A stretch of DNA of 26,429 bases from Porphyra umbilicalis (lineage: Eukaryota; Rhodophyta; Bangiophyceae; Bangiales; Bangiaceae): positions 1 to 26,429 of the forward strand of contig KV919302.1 in assembly GCA_002049455.2 (NCBI GenBank), read 5' to 3'. This document shows positions 8,957 to 16,284 of this stretch, piece after piece. The translations under genes and the position numbers were made by a program. The notes beneath the pieces were generated by a model. That model worked only from the letters and a program-made list of their open reading frames with translations, made no database searches and was not told where the DNA came from. How positions within the stretch are numbered: the first letter of the stretch is position 1; each line of letters starts with the position of its first letter.

Positions 8957-9742
8957 CGCGACGCGGCGGTGGGGGCGGTGCGCGGCGCCATGGGCACCGG
9001 CGTCGGCATCCCCGCCCTGCTGACGGCCGCCAATGACATTGTCCTGCCGACCGTCCGCTCCTTTGCGGCGCAGTCGGTCGGGGTGCCCGCCGCCGCTGGC
9101 GCGGCGGGGCCATCGTCGGGCGCCCCGCCGCCACCGACGGCCGCCGCCATTGCCGCGCTCGTGGCGTCGCTCGGGGCGCAGCTCGGGCCGCTGCTCGGCG
9201 ACGGGCCCGCCGCGACCGTGGCGGGGGCAGCGGGCGTCGTCGCGCGCGACCCGGCGGTCGTTGCCTTCCTCGAGATGCTCCGGGAGGAGGACATTGCCCG
9301 CGATGGTGCGGCCGACGGTGGGTCGTCATCGACGCCGGCGGCGACGGCCGAGGCAACGGCGGCGACGGCGGCGGCGGCGACGGCGACTGGCCCCCTGGTC
9401 GTTCCGCCGGCGCTGTTGCAGCCGGGCGCGTCGGGCCCGCCCGTCGCGGCGCTGCAGCGCGCCCTGACCGCCGTCGGCGTGTTGGCGGCGAGGGACGTGG
9501 CCGCCCCCGGCGCGGCTGGGCACTTTGGGCCGGCCACGACCGGCGCGGTCGCGCGCCTGCAGCGCGACTTTGATTTGGACGTGCTCGTGCCGGGGGTGTA
9601 TGACGACCTGACGGCCGCATCGTTGAACTCCCTCATCGACGCGCGCGTGCCGGTGGCGATGGCGGCGGGCGTGAGCGGGGCGGGCGGGGAGGTTAGTGCC
9701 GCCCCGTCGTCGACGGCGGGGGAGGATGTGGATATGGAGTAG
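8125..9742 (+). CDS. Aprataxin-like protein (HIT plus C2HC finger) with C-terminal peptidoglycan-binding-like domain; one homopolymer frame break
   Basis: Aprataxin removes AMP left on DNA 5' ends by abortive ligation, in single-strand-break repair. Starting at ATG 8125 (GTCATGG), family marks are LYDGYPKARRHLLLLP (Tyr near 109), LGFHALPSMSPLHLHL (172-186) and KRHYQSF. A finger follows, with Cys244, Cys247, His260 and Cys264 within LVCHGCGAPARHMPPLRVHL. In the HIT triad the middle and last His are present, but the first position is Pro181. No FHA domain precedes the HIT domain. The frame shifts at eleven T (8748-8758); ten T would join HYQSFASAFFF to VPPAAVLAAL, the expected continuation. The second frame then runs on through an Ala-rich linker to a PG_binding_1-like fold (residues about 433-505: PGASGPPVAALQRAL, GHFGPATTGAVARLQRDF) and stops in TAG. 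Total about 538 residues. Its neighbour downstream is another DNA-repair gene. Confidence 0.82.
8748..8758 (+). other. Frame-breaking T11 run in aprataxin copy 1
   Basis: Conserved HIT sequence lies before the run in one frame and the conserved zinc finger after it in the next. Removing one T joins them. No GT-AG intron can be drawn here without deleting the conserved KRHYQSF segment. The duplicate at 22160s has the same T11. Confidence 0.75.
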
Positions 9743-10438
9743 TGTGTGGCAAGGTTGTGGGGGGCGCATATGCGCGGTAGTGACGGGGTGGATAGTAGCT
9801 CGCTCGCGTCAATGTCTTTTTCTGTGCGTACTGATTGTTTTTTGTAAACGCGTGCATGTGCCATCGCCTCTGTTTTGCAACGAGCCATTCTTTCACATGA
9901 CCGTGCGTGCGCCAGCTGGGCATTACGGTCTGAAGCTGTCCACGCCCATGCAGGCACCGCTGGCCATCGCGCGAGGCAACTCATACATACAGCTCCCGCA
10001 GACTCTCCATGTGCATGGCATCGATGTCAGAATTGCAGTACGGCTCTGTCGGTGCGAAGAATCGAGCATGCTCACCTTGAATTTGGGGTGCGGGCCAACA
10101 ACGGTCGTGCATCCAACGTGGGTACACACCATCCCTTCACAGAGCCCCTTCAAACACGCACACACACCATCCCATCACAGATCCCCTTGCAGCACGCACT
10201 GCCCGCAGAGTCGCCCGTCCACCCATCCGTCCGTCCGTCAAAGCACTCTGCCCCCTTCATCATCCCTCCCCAACCCGCTCACTGCTGTCTCCACTCCCCC
10301 CGCCGGGCGTCATACAAGTCCCCCCTGCACGCCCTTCACCTCGTAGCCCCCACGACGACTGCCAACCCGCCCGCTGATTCCGCGACGGCCGCCACCCTCC
10401 GCGCAAGCTGCCCACGTGTTTCTCCCCCGGCCGCGACC
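9743..10438. other. Intergenic region between aprataxin and DNA glycosylase genes
   Basis: Nearly 700 bases of more balanced composition that should hold the aprataxin 3' end and the glycosylase promoter. It contains a degenerate direct repeat of about 38 bases (ACACACCATCCC near 10124 and again near 10162) and a short GTCC run near 10224-10240. No gene is apparent. Confidence 0.5.
10124..10199 (+). repeat. Two degenerate ~38-bp direct repeats upstream of the glycosylase gene
   Basis: Each copy reads ACACACCATCCC, then TCACAGA, a CCCCTT core and GCAC, with a few substitutions between copies. They lie about 240-315 bases upstream of the glycosylase ATG, a plausible place for promoter elements, though no function can be shown. 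Confidence 0.5.
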
Positions 10439-11497
10439 ATGGTCACCCGCTCGGGCCGGCGGCATTCCCCCGCCCGCGCCCCCGCCGGGCGCATTACCAA
10501 ACCCGCCCCCCGCCGCGGACGGCCGCGACACGCGGGCGCGGCGGCGGCACCACCGACGCCCCCCCCCCCCCCCCCCCACGTCCACCACGACCCCCCCCAC
10601 GCGCCGCGGCGGCGGCGCCGCGGCCGTGCGTGCGGGTGTACCCCCCCCACCCGCCGCACGCCCGCCGCCACCACCCCCGCCGCGTTTGTGTCGGCGCCGG
10701 TCCTCGCCGGCGCCGGCCTCTCTGCCGCCGACCGGGCGGCCGCCCTCACCGCCGGCTGGGTGGCCATTGCGGCCGCCGACGGGCGGTTTGCAGCGCTCTT
10801 TGCCGCCGCGCCGGGGGGCGGGTCGGCGCGGCCCCCACACGCGCGCCGGCCCGTCTTTGACGCACTCGTCCGCGCGGTGGTCTACCAGCAGCTGGCGGGG
10901 GCGGCGGCCGATGCCATCTGGCGGCGCCTCCAAGTGGCCCTGCTGGTGGGGGCGGACGCCGCCGCGGCGGGCGGCGGCGGCGGCGGTGGGCACGCGGGCG
11001 GCGGGTGCGACGGCTCGGCGGCGGCGACGGCTGCGGCGGCGACGGCGGCGGGGGTGGTGGCCCCCCCCACCCCCGTCGAGCGGGCAGTCACCCCCGCCGA
11101 CGTTGCGCGTCTGTCGGAAGCGGACCTCCGCTCCGCGGGCCTCTCCCGCCAAAAAGCGTCGTACATTGCTGGCGCGGCGGCCGCGTTTTCCGCCGCCGCC
11201 TCCACGTGGACGGAATCGTCATGGGACGCCCTCGACGACGAGGCGGTGCTGAACCGCCTCGCCTCCCTCCGCGGCGTCGGCCGGTGGACGGCGGGGGCGG
11301 TGGCCATGGTCGCCCTCCAACGCGCCGACATTTTGCTGACGGGGGACCTCGGCCTGCGTCGGGGCGCCGCTGCCGTGTGGGGGGGGGGGCGGGGGGGGCT
11401 CCTGTCGGACGAGGCGCTCGAGGCCGTGTTTGAGCGCTTCCGCCCGTATCGGTCGTTTGCGGCGTGGATGCTTTGGAGGGTCAAGGGCGGGGGGTGA
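10439..11497 (+). CDS. DNA-3-methyladenine glycosylase (AlkA/MAG type, HhH-GPD superfamily)
   Basis: Base-excision repair enzyme that removes alkylated purines by cleaving the N-glycosidic bond. The start at 10439 has an ideal context (CGACCATGG) and gives 352 residues. The N-terminal ~75 residues are basic and disordered, with an AT-hook-like RRGRPRH that could serve as a nuclear signal or DNA contact. The catalytic domain shows FDALVRAVVYQQLAG (about residues 140-154), SRQKASYI, the helix-hairpin-helix LRGVGRWTAGA (about 277-288), and the catalytic aspartate in TGDLGLRRG (Asp303). It ends with FRPYRSFAAWMLWR, as in MAG/AlkA proteins. A Gly/Ala/Thr-rich insert (about 180-215) lengthens the middle. 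The frame is intact even across G-runs near 11380-11398. It lies about 700 bases behind aprataxin on the same strand and converges on the protease gene. Confidence 0.9.
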   Translation: MVTRSGRRHSPARAPAGRITKPAPRRGRPRHAGAAAAPPTPPPPPPHVHHDPPHAPRRRRRGRACGCTPPTRRTPAATTPAAFVSAPVLAGAGLSAADRAAALTAGWVAIAAADGRFAALFAAAPGGGSARPPHARRPVFDALVRAVVYQQLAGAAADAIWRRLQVALLVGADAAAAGGGGGGGHAGGGCDGSAAATAAAATAAGVVAPPTPVERAVTPADVARLSEADLRSAGLSRQKASYIAGAAAAFSAAASTWTESSWDALDDEAVLNRLASLRGVGRWTAGAVAMVALQRADILLTGDLGLRRGAAAVWGGGRGGLLSDEALEAVFERFRPYRSFAAWMLWRVKGGG

Positions 11498-11732
11498 GGG
11501 GGGAGGCCGGAGGGGGGGGGAGCGCAGGTCGTTTTCCTCAAGTCATGTCGCCCACCCATGTGTGACCCGTCTGCCGCGGGTGGTGGGCGGGCAGGGGACG
11601 GCACCGGTCGCGCATATTGACCAAAGCGAGTTCCATGTAGCATATCCACAATGTCTTTCGGCCTCGCCGCCGACTACCGTGCCCCTTTTCTCAGGATGGC
11701 CACCACTCCCGGCCGTCCGCCCTCCACGCTCC
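11498..11732. other. Short convergent 3' spacer between glycosylase and protease genes
   Basis: Only about 235 bases separate the stop of the glycosylase (+) from the stop of the protease (-), so their 3' UTRs may overlap. A G-run follows the glycosylase stop. No AATAAA hexamer is visible on either strand. Confidence 0.6.
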
Positions 11733-13298
11733 TCACTGCCCGCACTGGGGGTTTGCCCACGCCATTGGGTATCCCCCAATCGACGGCGCCTGCGCCGTCA
11801 ACACCTCCAGCACCTCCTCGCTGCTCTTGCGCGCCCCCCCCGGCTCGGCTAACACCAGCGCCGCCAGCCCCGCCACGTGTGGGGCGGCCATGCTCGTTCC
11901 GCTCTGCGACACTAAGCCACCCCGGTGGGAGACCGACACAATGTCCGTGCCCGGCGCAGCCACGTCAATGCATCGACCCCTGTTCGACGTGCTTGCGATT
12001 CGGTCACGGCGGTCCGCGTTGGCCACGGTCACCACCGAGGGTACGCCAGCGGGCGAGTAGCCACACGCGTCGGCGCCGTCGTTGCCTGCGGCCGCGACAA
12101 AGGTGAGGCCGGTAGCCACTGCACGGGCCGCTGCGACGCCCGTCGCGTCGCGGGCCGAGCCGCGGGCGCCCAGGCTCGCCGACACCACCGCCGGGGTCGA
12201 CGGCGACGCCGCCGAGCGCTCGGCGGCATACTCAAAGCCCGCCACAATATCGGCGGACGACCCCCGACCAGAAGAGTCGAGTACCTTGACACACACCACC
12301 GTTGCGGCGGTCGCCACGCCCGTCGTGCGCCCCGCGGCGGTGCCCGCACAGTGGCTGCCATGCCCCTCGTCGTCGTAGCCCGAGCGGAAGCGGGAGCCGG
12401 GCGCGGCCACCGCCGTCGCACGGCCCCCAAACTGCTCGTGGTCGACCGCGCAGCCGCTGTCGACGACGTAGATGGTGACGCCGCGACCGCGGGCAGGGTA
12501 GCACGGCGTGGACGAGTCGCCGTCGAGAGGGAGAGCCGCCTGGTTCACCCGGTCGATGCCCCAGGAACCGGAGCCGCCGTTGGGCGGCGGGAAGTCCGGC
12601 CGACCGGGCTGTGGGCGGCCGGGACGCCCAGGCTGCGGGCGGCCGGGACGCCCAGGCTGCGGGCGGCCGGGACGCCCAGGCTGCGGGCGGCCGGGACGAC
12701 CAGGCTGTGGGCGGCCGGGACGACCAGGCTGTGGGCGACCGGGACCACCGGGCTGCGGGAAGCCGGGACCACCGGGCTGCGGGAATCCGGGACCACCGGG
12801 CTGCGGGAAGCCGGGACCACCGGGCTGCGGGAAGCCCGGCCAGGGAAAGCGCGGCGGGAAGCCTTGCCGCACCGCTGCTCCCTCCAGCGTCGGCTGGGTC
12901 GATATGATGAAATCGTCATCCACCGATACGACCCCGGGAATGGCGCTCAAGGTAGCACCCATGCGGCCACTGCTGCTACCAACGTCCGCGTTCCCGGTGT
13001 CGTTCAGCCCAGACGCATGGAAAACGTCAGCCCCAGCGCAGCGCGCGGCAGCCATGCGCAAGCGCGGGAAGGGACGGATGCGGTCACAGCCGGCAGCAGC
13101 GAGGCGGGCGGTAACCTCCGCTTGACAGTCAGCGCCGCAGCCGGCAGCAAGCGTGAGCACCTTGACGTTGGCGATCGCCTCGTGGACGGAGACGAGGAGA
13201 TCATCGCCGCCCGCCGTTGCAGCGAGGGAAGGCGTGGCGGCGAGGAGGGTGGCGGCCGTGACAGCGGCGGCCGCCGCTGAGGCCACGAGGCGCGCCAT
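11733..13298 (-). CDS. Secreted subtilisin-like serine protease (S8, proteinase K-like) with proline-rich octapeptide linker
   Basis: Intronless gene for a 521-residue preproprotease. The start at 13298 (GACCATGG) opens a signal peptide of about 26 residues ([19 protein letters not shown]). A Cys-containing prodomain follows, ending in [16 protein letters not shown] near residue 135, which resembles the I9 inhibitor fold. Residues 155-234 are ten octapeptides: four GFPQPGGP, then six GRPQPGRP. The catalytic domain has the full set of active residues: Asp280 in VVDSG, His313 in GHGSHCAGT, oxyanion Asn406 in AAAGNDG and Ser469 in GTSMAAPH. The protein ends shortly after the catalytic core (PQCGQ). 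Extra cysteines suggest disulphides, as in proteinase K. The repeat lies between propeptide and catalytic domain, so it is likely a linker that is exposed or removed on maturation. The Arg-rich half carries net positive charge and could bind acidic wall polysaccharide; that is inference. Confidence 0.92.
   Translation of the reverse strand: MARLVASAAAAAVTAATLLAATPSLAATAGGDDLLVSVHEAIANVKVLTLAAGCGADCQAEVTARLAAAGCDRIRPFPRLRMAAARCAGADVFHASGLNDTGNADVGSSSGRMGATLSAIPGVVSVDDDFIISTQPTLEGAAVRQGFPPRFPWPGFPQPGGPGFPQPGGPGFPQPGGPGFPQPGGPGRPQPGRPGRPQPGRPGRPQPGRPGRPQPGRPGRPQPGRPGRPQPGRPDFPPPNGGSGSWGIDRVNQAALPLDGDSSTPCYPARGRGVTIYVVDSGCAVDHEQFGGRATAVAAPGSRFRSGYDDEGHGSHCAGTAAGRTTGVATAATVVCVKVLDSSGRGSSADIVAGFEYAAERSAASPSTPAVVSASLGARGSARDATGVAAARAVATGLTFVAAAGNDGADACGYSPAGVPSVVTVANADRRDRIASTSNRGRCIDVAAPGTDIVSVSHRGGLVSQSGTSMAAPHVAGLAALVLAEPGGARKSSEEVLEVLTAQAPSIGGYPMAWANPQCGQ
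12597..12836 (-). repeat. Ten 24-bp tandem repeats encoding proline-rich octapeptides
   Basis: Two homogeneous blocks: four units encoding GFPQPGGP (nearest the prodomain) and six encoding GRPQPGRP (nearest the catalytic domain). Near-identity within blocks and a sharp boundary between them point to recent unequal expansion of two founder units. Confidence 0.92.
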
Positions 13299-13550
13299 GG
13301 TCGACGCGTGTGACAGCTCGTGGGTCGACGCCCTTGCGCGCAATGAATCGATGCTTGGGCAAGTCAGCAGTGGCGGCCGCGTCGGTGACCAGAGCTGGAA
13401 TGTGGATGAGAAGCCGTAGGTGGGAGGGCGGCGGCGTGCAAAGATGAGCGCGATGGTTCCCTGGTCTGCACTCAAGTACGCACTCGGTGGCCAGCGGTGC
13501 GGTGGCCAGCGGTGCGGGGAGGGGTAGCCACAATGTCGCTGAGCCGTAAC
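13299..13550. other. Upstream region of the protease gene
   Basis: About 250 bases before the duplicated unit, expected to contain the protease promoter on the minus strand. No TATA-like motif is clear. A short direct repeat GGTGGCCAGCGGTGCG occurs twice near 13487-13518. Confidence 0.4.
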
Positions 13551-14188
13551 AGCACCTGTGGACAACGCATGCGCGGGGTATCTCGGCGCACCTGCCCGTT
13601 GATGGGGACCACACTCGTGCGGTTAGTCTCCGGCAAAGGAGGCACGAGTGCCGTCCACCACTCATGCGTACCGTACTCAACGATCCAGGGCTGCATCGCC
13701 AGCCCCTACCGCCGTCAGCTGCCGTCGCCGCGACTGCCTATCTTGTTGACGAGTGGCCGGCGGACCGTCCGCCGGCGGCCTGTGACAGGCCGTAGCCTCG
13801 CTGAGGGTAGTGTCGAACAGGGAGCACTCGTTTACTTGCGTCGATGAGTCACGGTGGGGCGAGCCTCGCAGCACCTGTGGACAACGCATGCGCGGGGTAT
13901 CTGGGCGCACCTGCCCGTTGATGGGGACCACACTCGTGCGGTTAGTCTCCGGCAAAGGAGGCACGAGTGCCGTCCACCACTCAGGCGTACCGTACTCAAC
14001 GATCCAGGGCTGCGTCGCCAGCCCCTACCGCCGTCAGCTGCCGTCGCCGCGACTGCCTATCTTGTTGACGAGTGGCCGGCGGACCGTCCGCCGGCGGCCT
14101 GTGACAGGCCGTAGCCTCGCTGAGGGTAGTGTCGAACAGGGAGCACTCGTTTACTTGCGTCGATGAGTCACGGTGGGGCGAGCCTCGC
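13551..14188. repeat. 319-bp tandem duplication rich in inverted repeats
   Basis: Two head-to-tail copies, 13551-13869 and 13870-14188, differ at only a few positions (I see three clear substitutions). Each copy contains the same set of dyads: a 9-bp stem CACTCGTGC/GCACGAGTG with a 21-base loop, an almost gap-free 21-base palindrome around GGACCGTCC, and the adjacent GGCCTGTGACAGGCC. On the minus strand each copy has about 45 codons of balanced sequence ([28 protein letters not shown], then VPINGQVR), perhaps a decayed coding fragment. No known element is recognised. Confidence 0.9.
13756..13791. other. Two abutting perfect palindromes (first copy of the 319-bp unit)
   Basis: 13756-13776 is GCCGGCGGAC, one central C, then its exact reverse complement. 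13777-13791 is GGCCTGT, one central G, then ACAGGCC. The two follow one another with no gap. The same pair recurs at 14075-14110 in the second copy. They could extrude as cruciforms or form two hairpins in RNA. Confidence 0.85.
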
Positions 14189-14920
14189 CGCGTACCAGTC
14201 AAGCCTGCAAGGATCCTGTTGCTCGCTAGAGAGGGTAGTACATTACATGTATCCCATTCTGTCTCACTGTTTTCGACTCAGCGCGATGAGGCTCGACCGA
14301 GGTGGGCCGTGGCTCATCTGGGCACATACTACTGTACTGCAGTGCTCTTTTTGACACTGCTTTTGGCGGTCTGCGACTTGCATCCTGGCCCGAAAACGCA
14401 ACGTCAGGCCCGCTGCTTGCCAGCGCCACTCCACTCGGGCTCGTCCTGACGAGGTAGTATCTGAGAATGTCAACAACGAAGCAAAATTCTGTTTCTGGCG
14501 AGAGGGGGGGCGGGGCGGCCTGTGAGCGCGCCACGTGGAGTGCTTGGGGGGGGTGGTGGGGGGGTTTTGGGGGGGGGGCTAGGCTTGAATTCATATTGGT
14601 GGGGCCACGTGCCTCAGAACGATTTAGGTACTTGGCGACGTGGTCATATGCACAGATCGTGTCTGCAGGCACCTCTCGATGTCCAGCGGTGCACTCGGCA
14701 CCGGCTGCAAAGGGCTCCGCCTTGTCGGAGGCCGCCTTGCCAGAGAATCGACGTTGCCGCGGAGGCTGCGTCCGACAAGATGACTCAGCTCTAGGTTCGA
14801 ACGGCACACAATCGGGGTGCTCCATGCGGCCATGTCATGCGAGACAACAACGAGCACACTCGGGTTGATGAGGCTGGTGTGCACATGCACGTGTAACTGG
14901 GAAGGCACAGGTCCGTACGA
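14189..14920. other. No recognisable gene
   Basis: Composition is nearer balanced. A frame on the + strand ending at 14449 includes a hydrophobic segment (YYCTAVLFLTLLLAVC) but no start or domain. G-runs occur at 14547-14579. I cannot support a gene here. Confidence 0.45.
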
Positions 14921-15098
14921 CCCCCCCCCCCCCCGAGTTGTCCCCCCCCCCCCCCGAGTTGTCCCCCCCCCCCCCCCGAGTTGTCCCCCCCCCCCCCCGA
15001 GTTGTCCCCCCCCCCCCCCGAGTTGTCCCCCCCCCCCCCGAGTTGTCCCCCCCCCCCCCCGAGTTGTCCCGCCCCCCCCCCGAGCTGTCCCCCCCCCC
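14921..15098. repeat. Poly-C minisatellite: GAGTTGT separated by runs of about 9-16 C
   Basis: About nine C-runs are separated by the spacer GAGTTGT (the last spacer is GAGCTGT, and one run is interrupted by G). The minus strand is therefore a string of long G-runs able to form G-quadruplexes, with i-motifs possible on the plus strand. Run lengths vary and spacers are nearly invariant. Not coding. Confidence 0.93.
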
Positions 15099-15441
15099 GA
15101 GAGAGGTAGTCCGTGTTTTGCATGTAGTAACCACCCCGTAACACATGCCACATGGTCTCACCCCAAATCGATGTGTCGGCCCTCTTACATGGCTTCGACA
15201 ACCCACTCAAATGCCACCGTGAGGGTGACCTTACGCCACGCGATTCCACGCGCCGGGGCTCAGTCAAGTGCCCAGGCGCACTTGCGAGGCAGTGGTCAGC
15301 CCCATCCAGAGCAGGTGGGACTGGAGCCGGCAGGTGGGGCCCCCACAGTCCAGCGCTTTTTGGGGGTGGCTGTCACCGTCCACGTACCAGAGAGGGCGCT
15401 CATTGCATCTTCTCTCCAGTTTTCTTCTCGCGTCACGTACG
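15099..15441. other. Upstream region of the repeat-rich basic protein gene
   Basis: About 340 bases of balanced composition. A pyrimidine-rich patch (TTCTCTCCAGTTTTCTTCTC near 15409-15430) lies just before the ATG at 15442 and could be an initiator or acceptor. No other feature is seen. Confidence 0.4.
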
Positions 15442-15804
15442 ATGGAGCGTGATGACCGGTTGGGGGAACACGCGGTGAAACGAAGACGCCCTGGCCGACC
15501 TCGGCTGCTGTGCGACGACGAGCGCCTGGCCAAGCAGCGGAAGAAGGCGCGAGAGAAAAAAGCCCGCCAACGCTCTCGACGTACGAGCACCGGCACTAAC
15601 GGTGTGAGCGGCGGCGCGGGGGCCGCGGATGACCCGGGCGGAGCCGTGGGTGGCGGCGCGGCGGCCGCGGATGACCCGGGCGGAGCCGTGGGTGGCGGCG
15701 TGGGGGCCGCGGATGACCCGGGCGGAGCCGTGGGTGGCGGCGCGGGGGCCGCGGATGACCCGGGCGGAGCCGTGGGTGGCGGCGCGGGCGCCGCAGGCGT
15801 TTAA
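15442..15804 (+). CDS. Basic protein with AT-hook-like N-terminus and 14-residue repeats; perhaps the 5' part of the GIY-YIG/HA gene
   Basis: ATG at 15442 (ACGATGG) opens 120 codons ending in TAA. The N-terminus carries KRRRPGRPRLL, an AT-hook-like motif. A strongly basic helix follows (DDERLAKQRKKAREKKARQR), then four copies of a 14-residue unit GAGAADDPGGAVGG encoded by 42-bp repeats. A second copy of the basic segment and repeat follows at 15861-16110 in another frame. There the codon matching this TAA is TTG (GCGTTTAAAG versus GCGTTTTGAG). The stop may therefore be a mutation, and the whole tract could once have been, or still be, the N-terminal region of the protein at 16285-17339. A nuclear, DNA-binding role is inferred from the basic motifs only. 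Confidence 0.45.
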   Translation: MERDDRLGEHAVKRRRPGRPRLLCDDERLAKQRKKAREKKARQRSRRTSTGTNGVSGGAGAADDPGGAVGGGAAAADDPGGAVGGGVGAADDPGGAVGGGAGAADDPGGAVGGGAGAAGV

Positions 15805-16110
15805 AGCGGCGCCCCCCCCCCCTTCCCCCCCCCTTGGGCGGCGCCGCAGACGCCGCGGACGAGCGCCTGGCCAAGCAGCGGAAGAAGGCGCAAGAGAAAA
15901 AAGCCCGCCAACGCTCTCTACGTACGAGCACCGGCGCTAACGGTGCGAGCGGCGGCGCGGGGGCCGCGGATGACCCGGGCGGAGCCGTGGGTGGCGGCGC
16001 GGGGGCCGCGGAGGACCCGGGCAGAGCGGTGGGTGGCGGCGCGGGCGCCGCAGGCGTTTTGAGCGGCGCCCCCCCCCCCTTCCCCCCCCCTTGGGCGGCG
16101 CCGCGGGCGC
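15520..16110 (+). repeat. Compound tandem repeat: 341-bp-spaced blocks, each with internal 42-bp repeats
   Basis: Block 1 starts at GAGCGCCTGGCCAAGCAGCGG (15520) and block 2 at the same sequence (15861). Both hold the basic-region codons, 42-bp units (four in block 1, two in block 2), and an end of C-run, TT, C-run, TTGGGCGGCGCCGC. Variable poly-C lengths at these ends throw the blocks into different frames. Confidence 0.88.
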
Positions 16111-16284
16111 CGCGGACGACTCGGGCGTCTTGCGCGCGACGCCTGCCAGTGCCGCGTCGTTAGGCGACAACGAGAAACCACCGCTGGCTTTGCCGTACCC
16201 GTCACCACTGGCGGGTGACGTGGGACGAGGGGGGGTGGTGGCACCGCAGCTGGTAGTGCCGACGGCCGACCGTCGCCATCGCCG

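Noticed and set aside
8727..9620. Minus-strand ORF of 297 codons over the aprataxin C-terminus
   Set aside because: Arg/Pro-rich shadow of the Ala-rich + frame that encodes recognisable zinc-finger and PG-binding-like motifs.
14340..14410. Hydrophobic segment followed by DLHPGP, resembling a 2A-like peptide of retroelements
   Set aside because: The obligatory NPGP core is absent and there is no endonuclease or reverse-transcriptase sequence nearby.
14786..14800. B-box-like GGTTCGAAC
   Set aside because: No matching A box, stems or 3' acceptor arm at tRNA spacing on either strand.
14921..15098. CRISPR-like array (repeat plus variable unit)
   Set aside because: The constant part is only 7 bases and the variable parts are pure C-runs of differing length; eukaryotic context, no cas genes.
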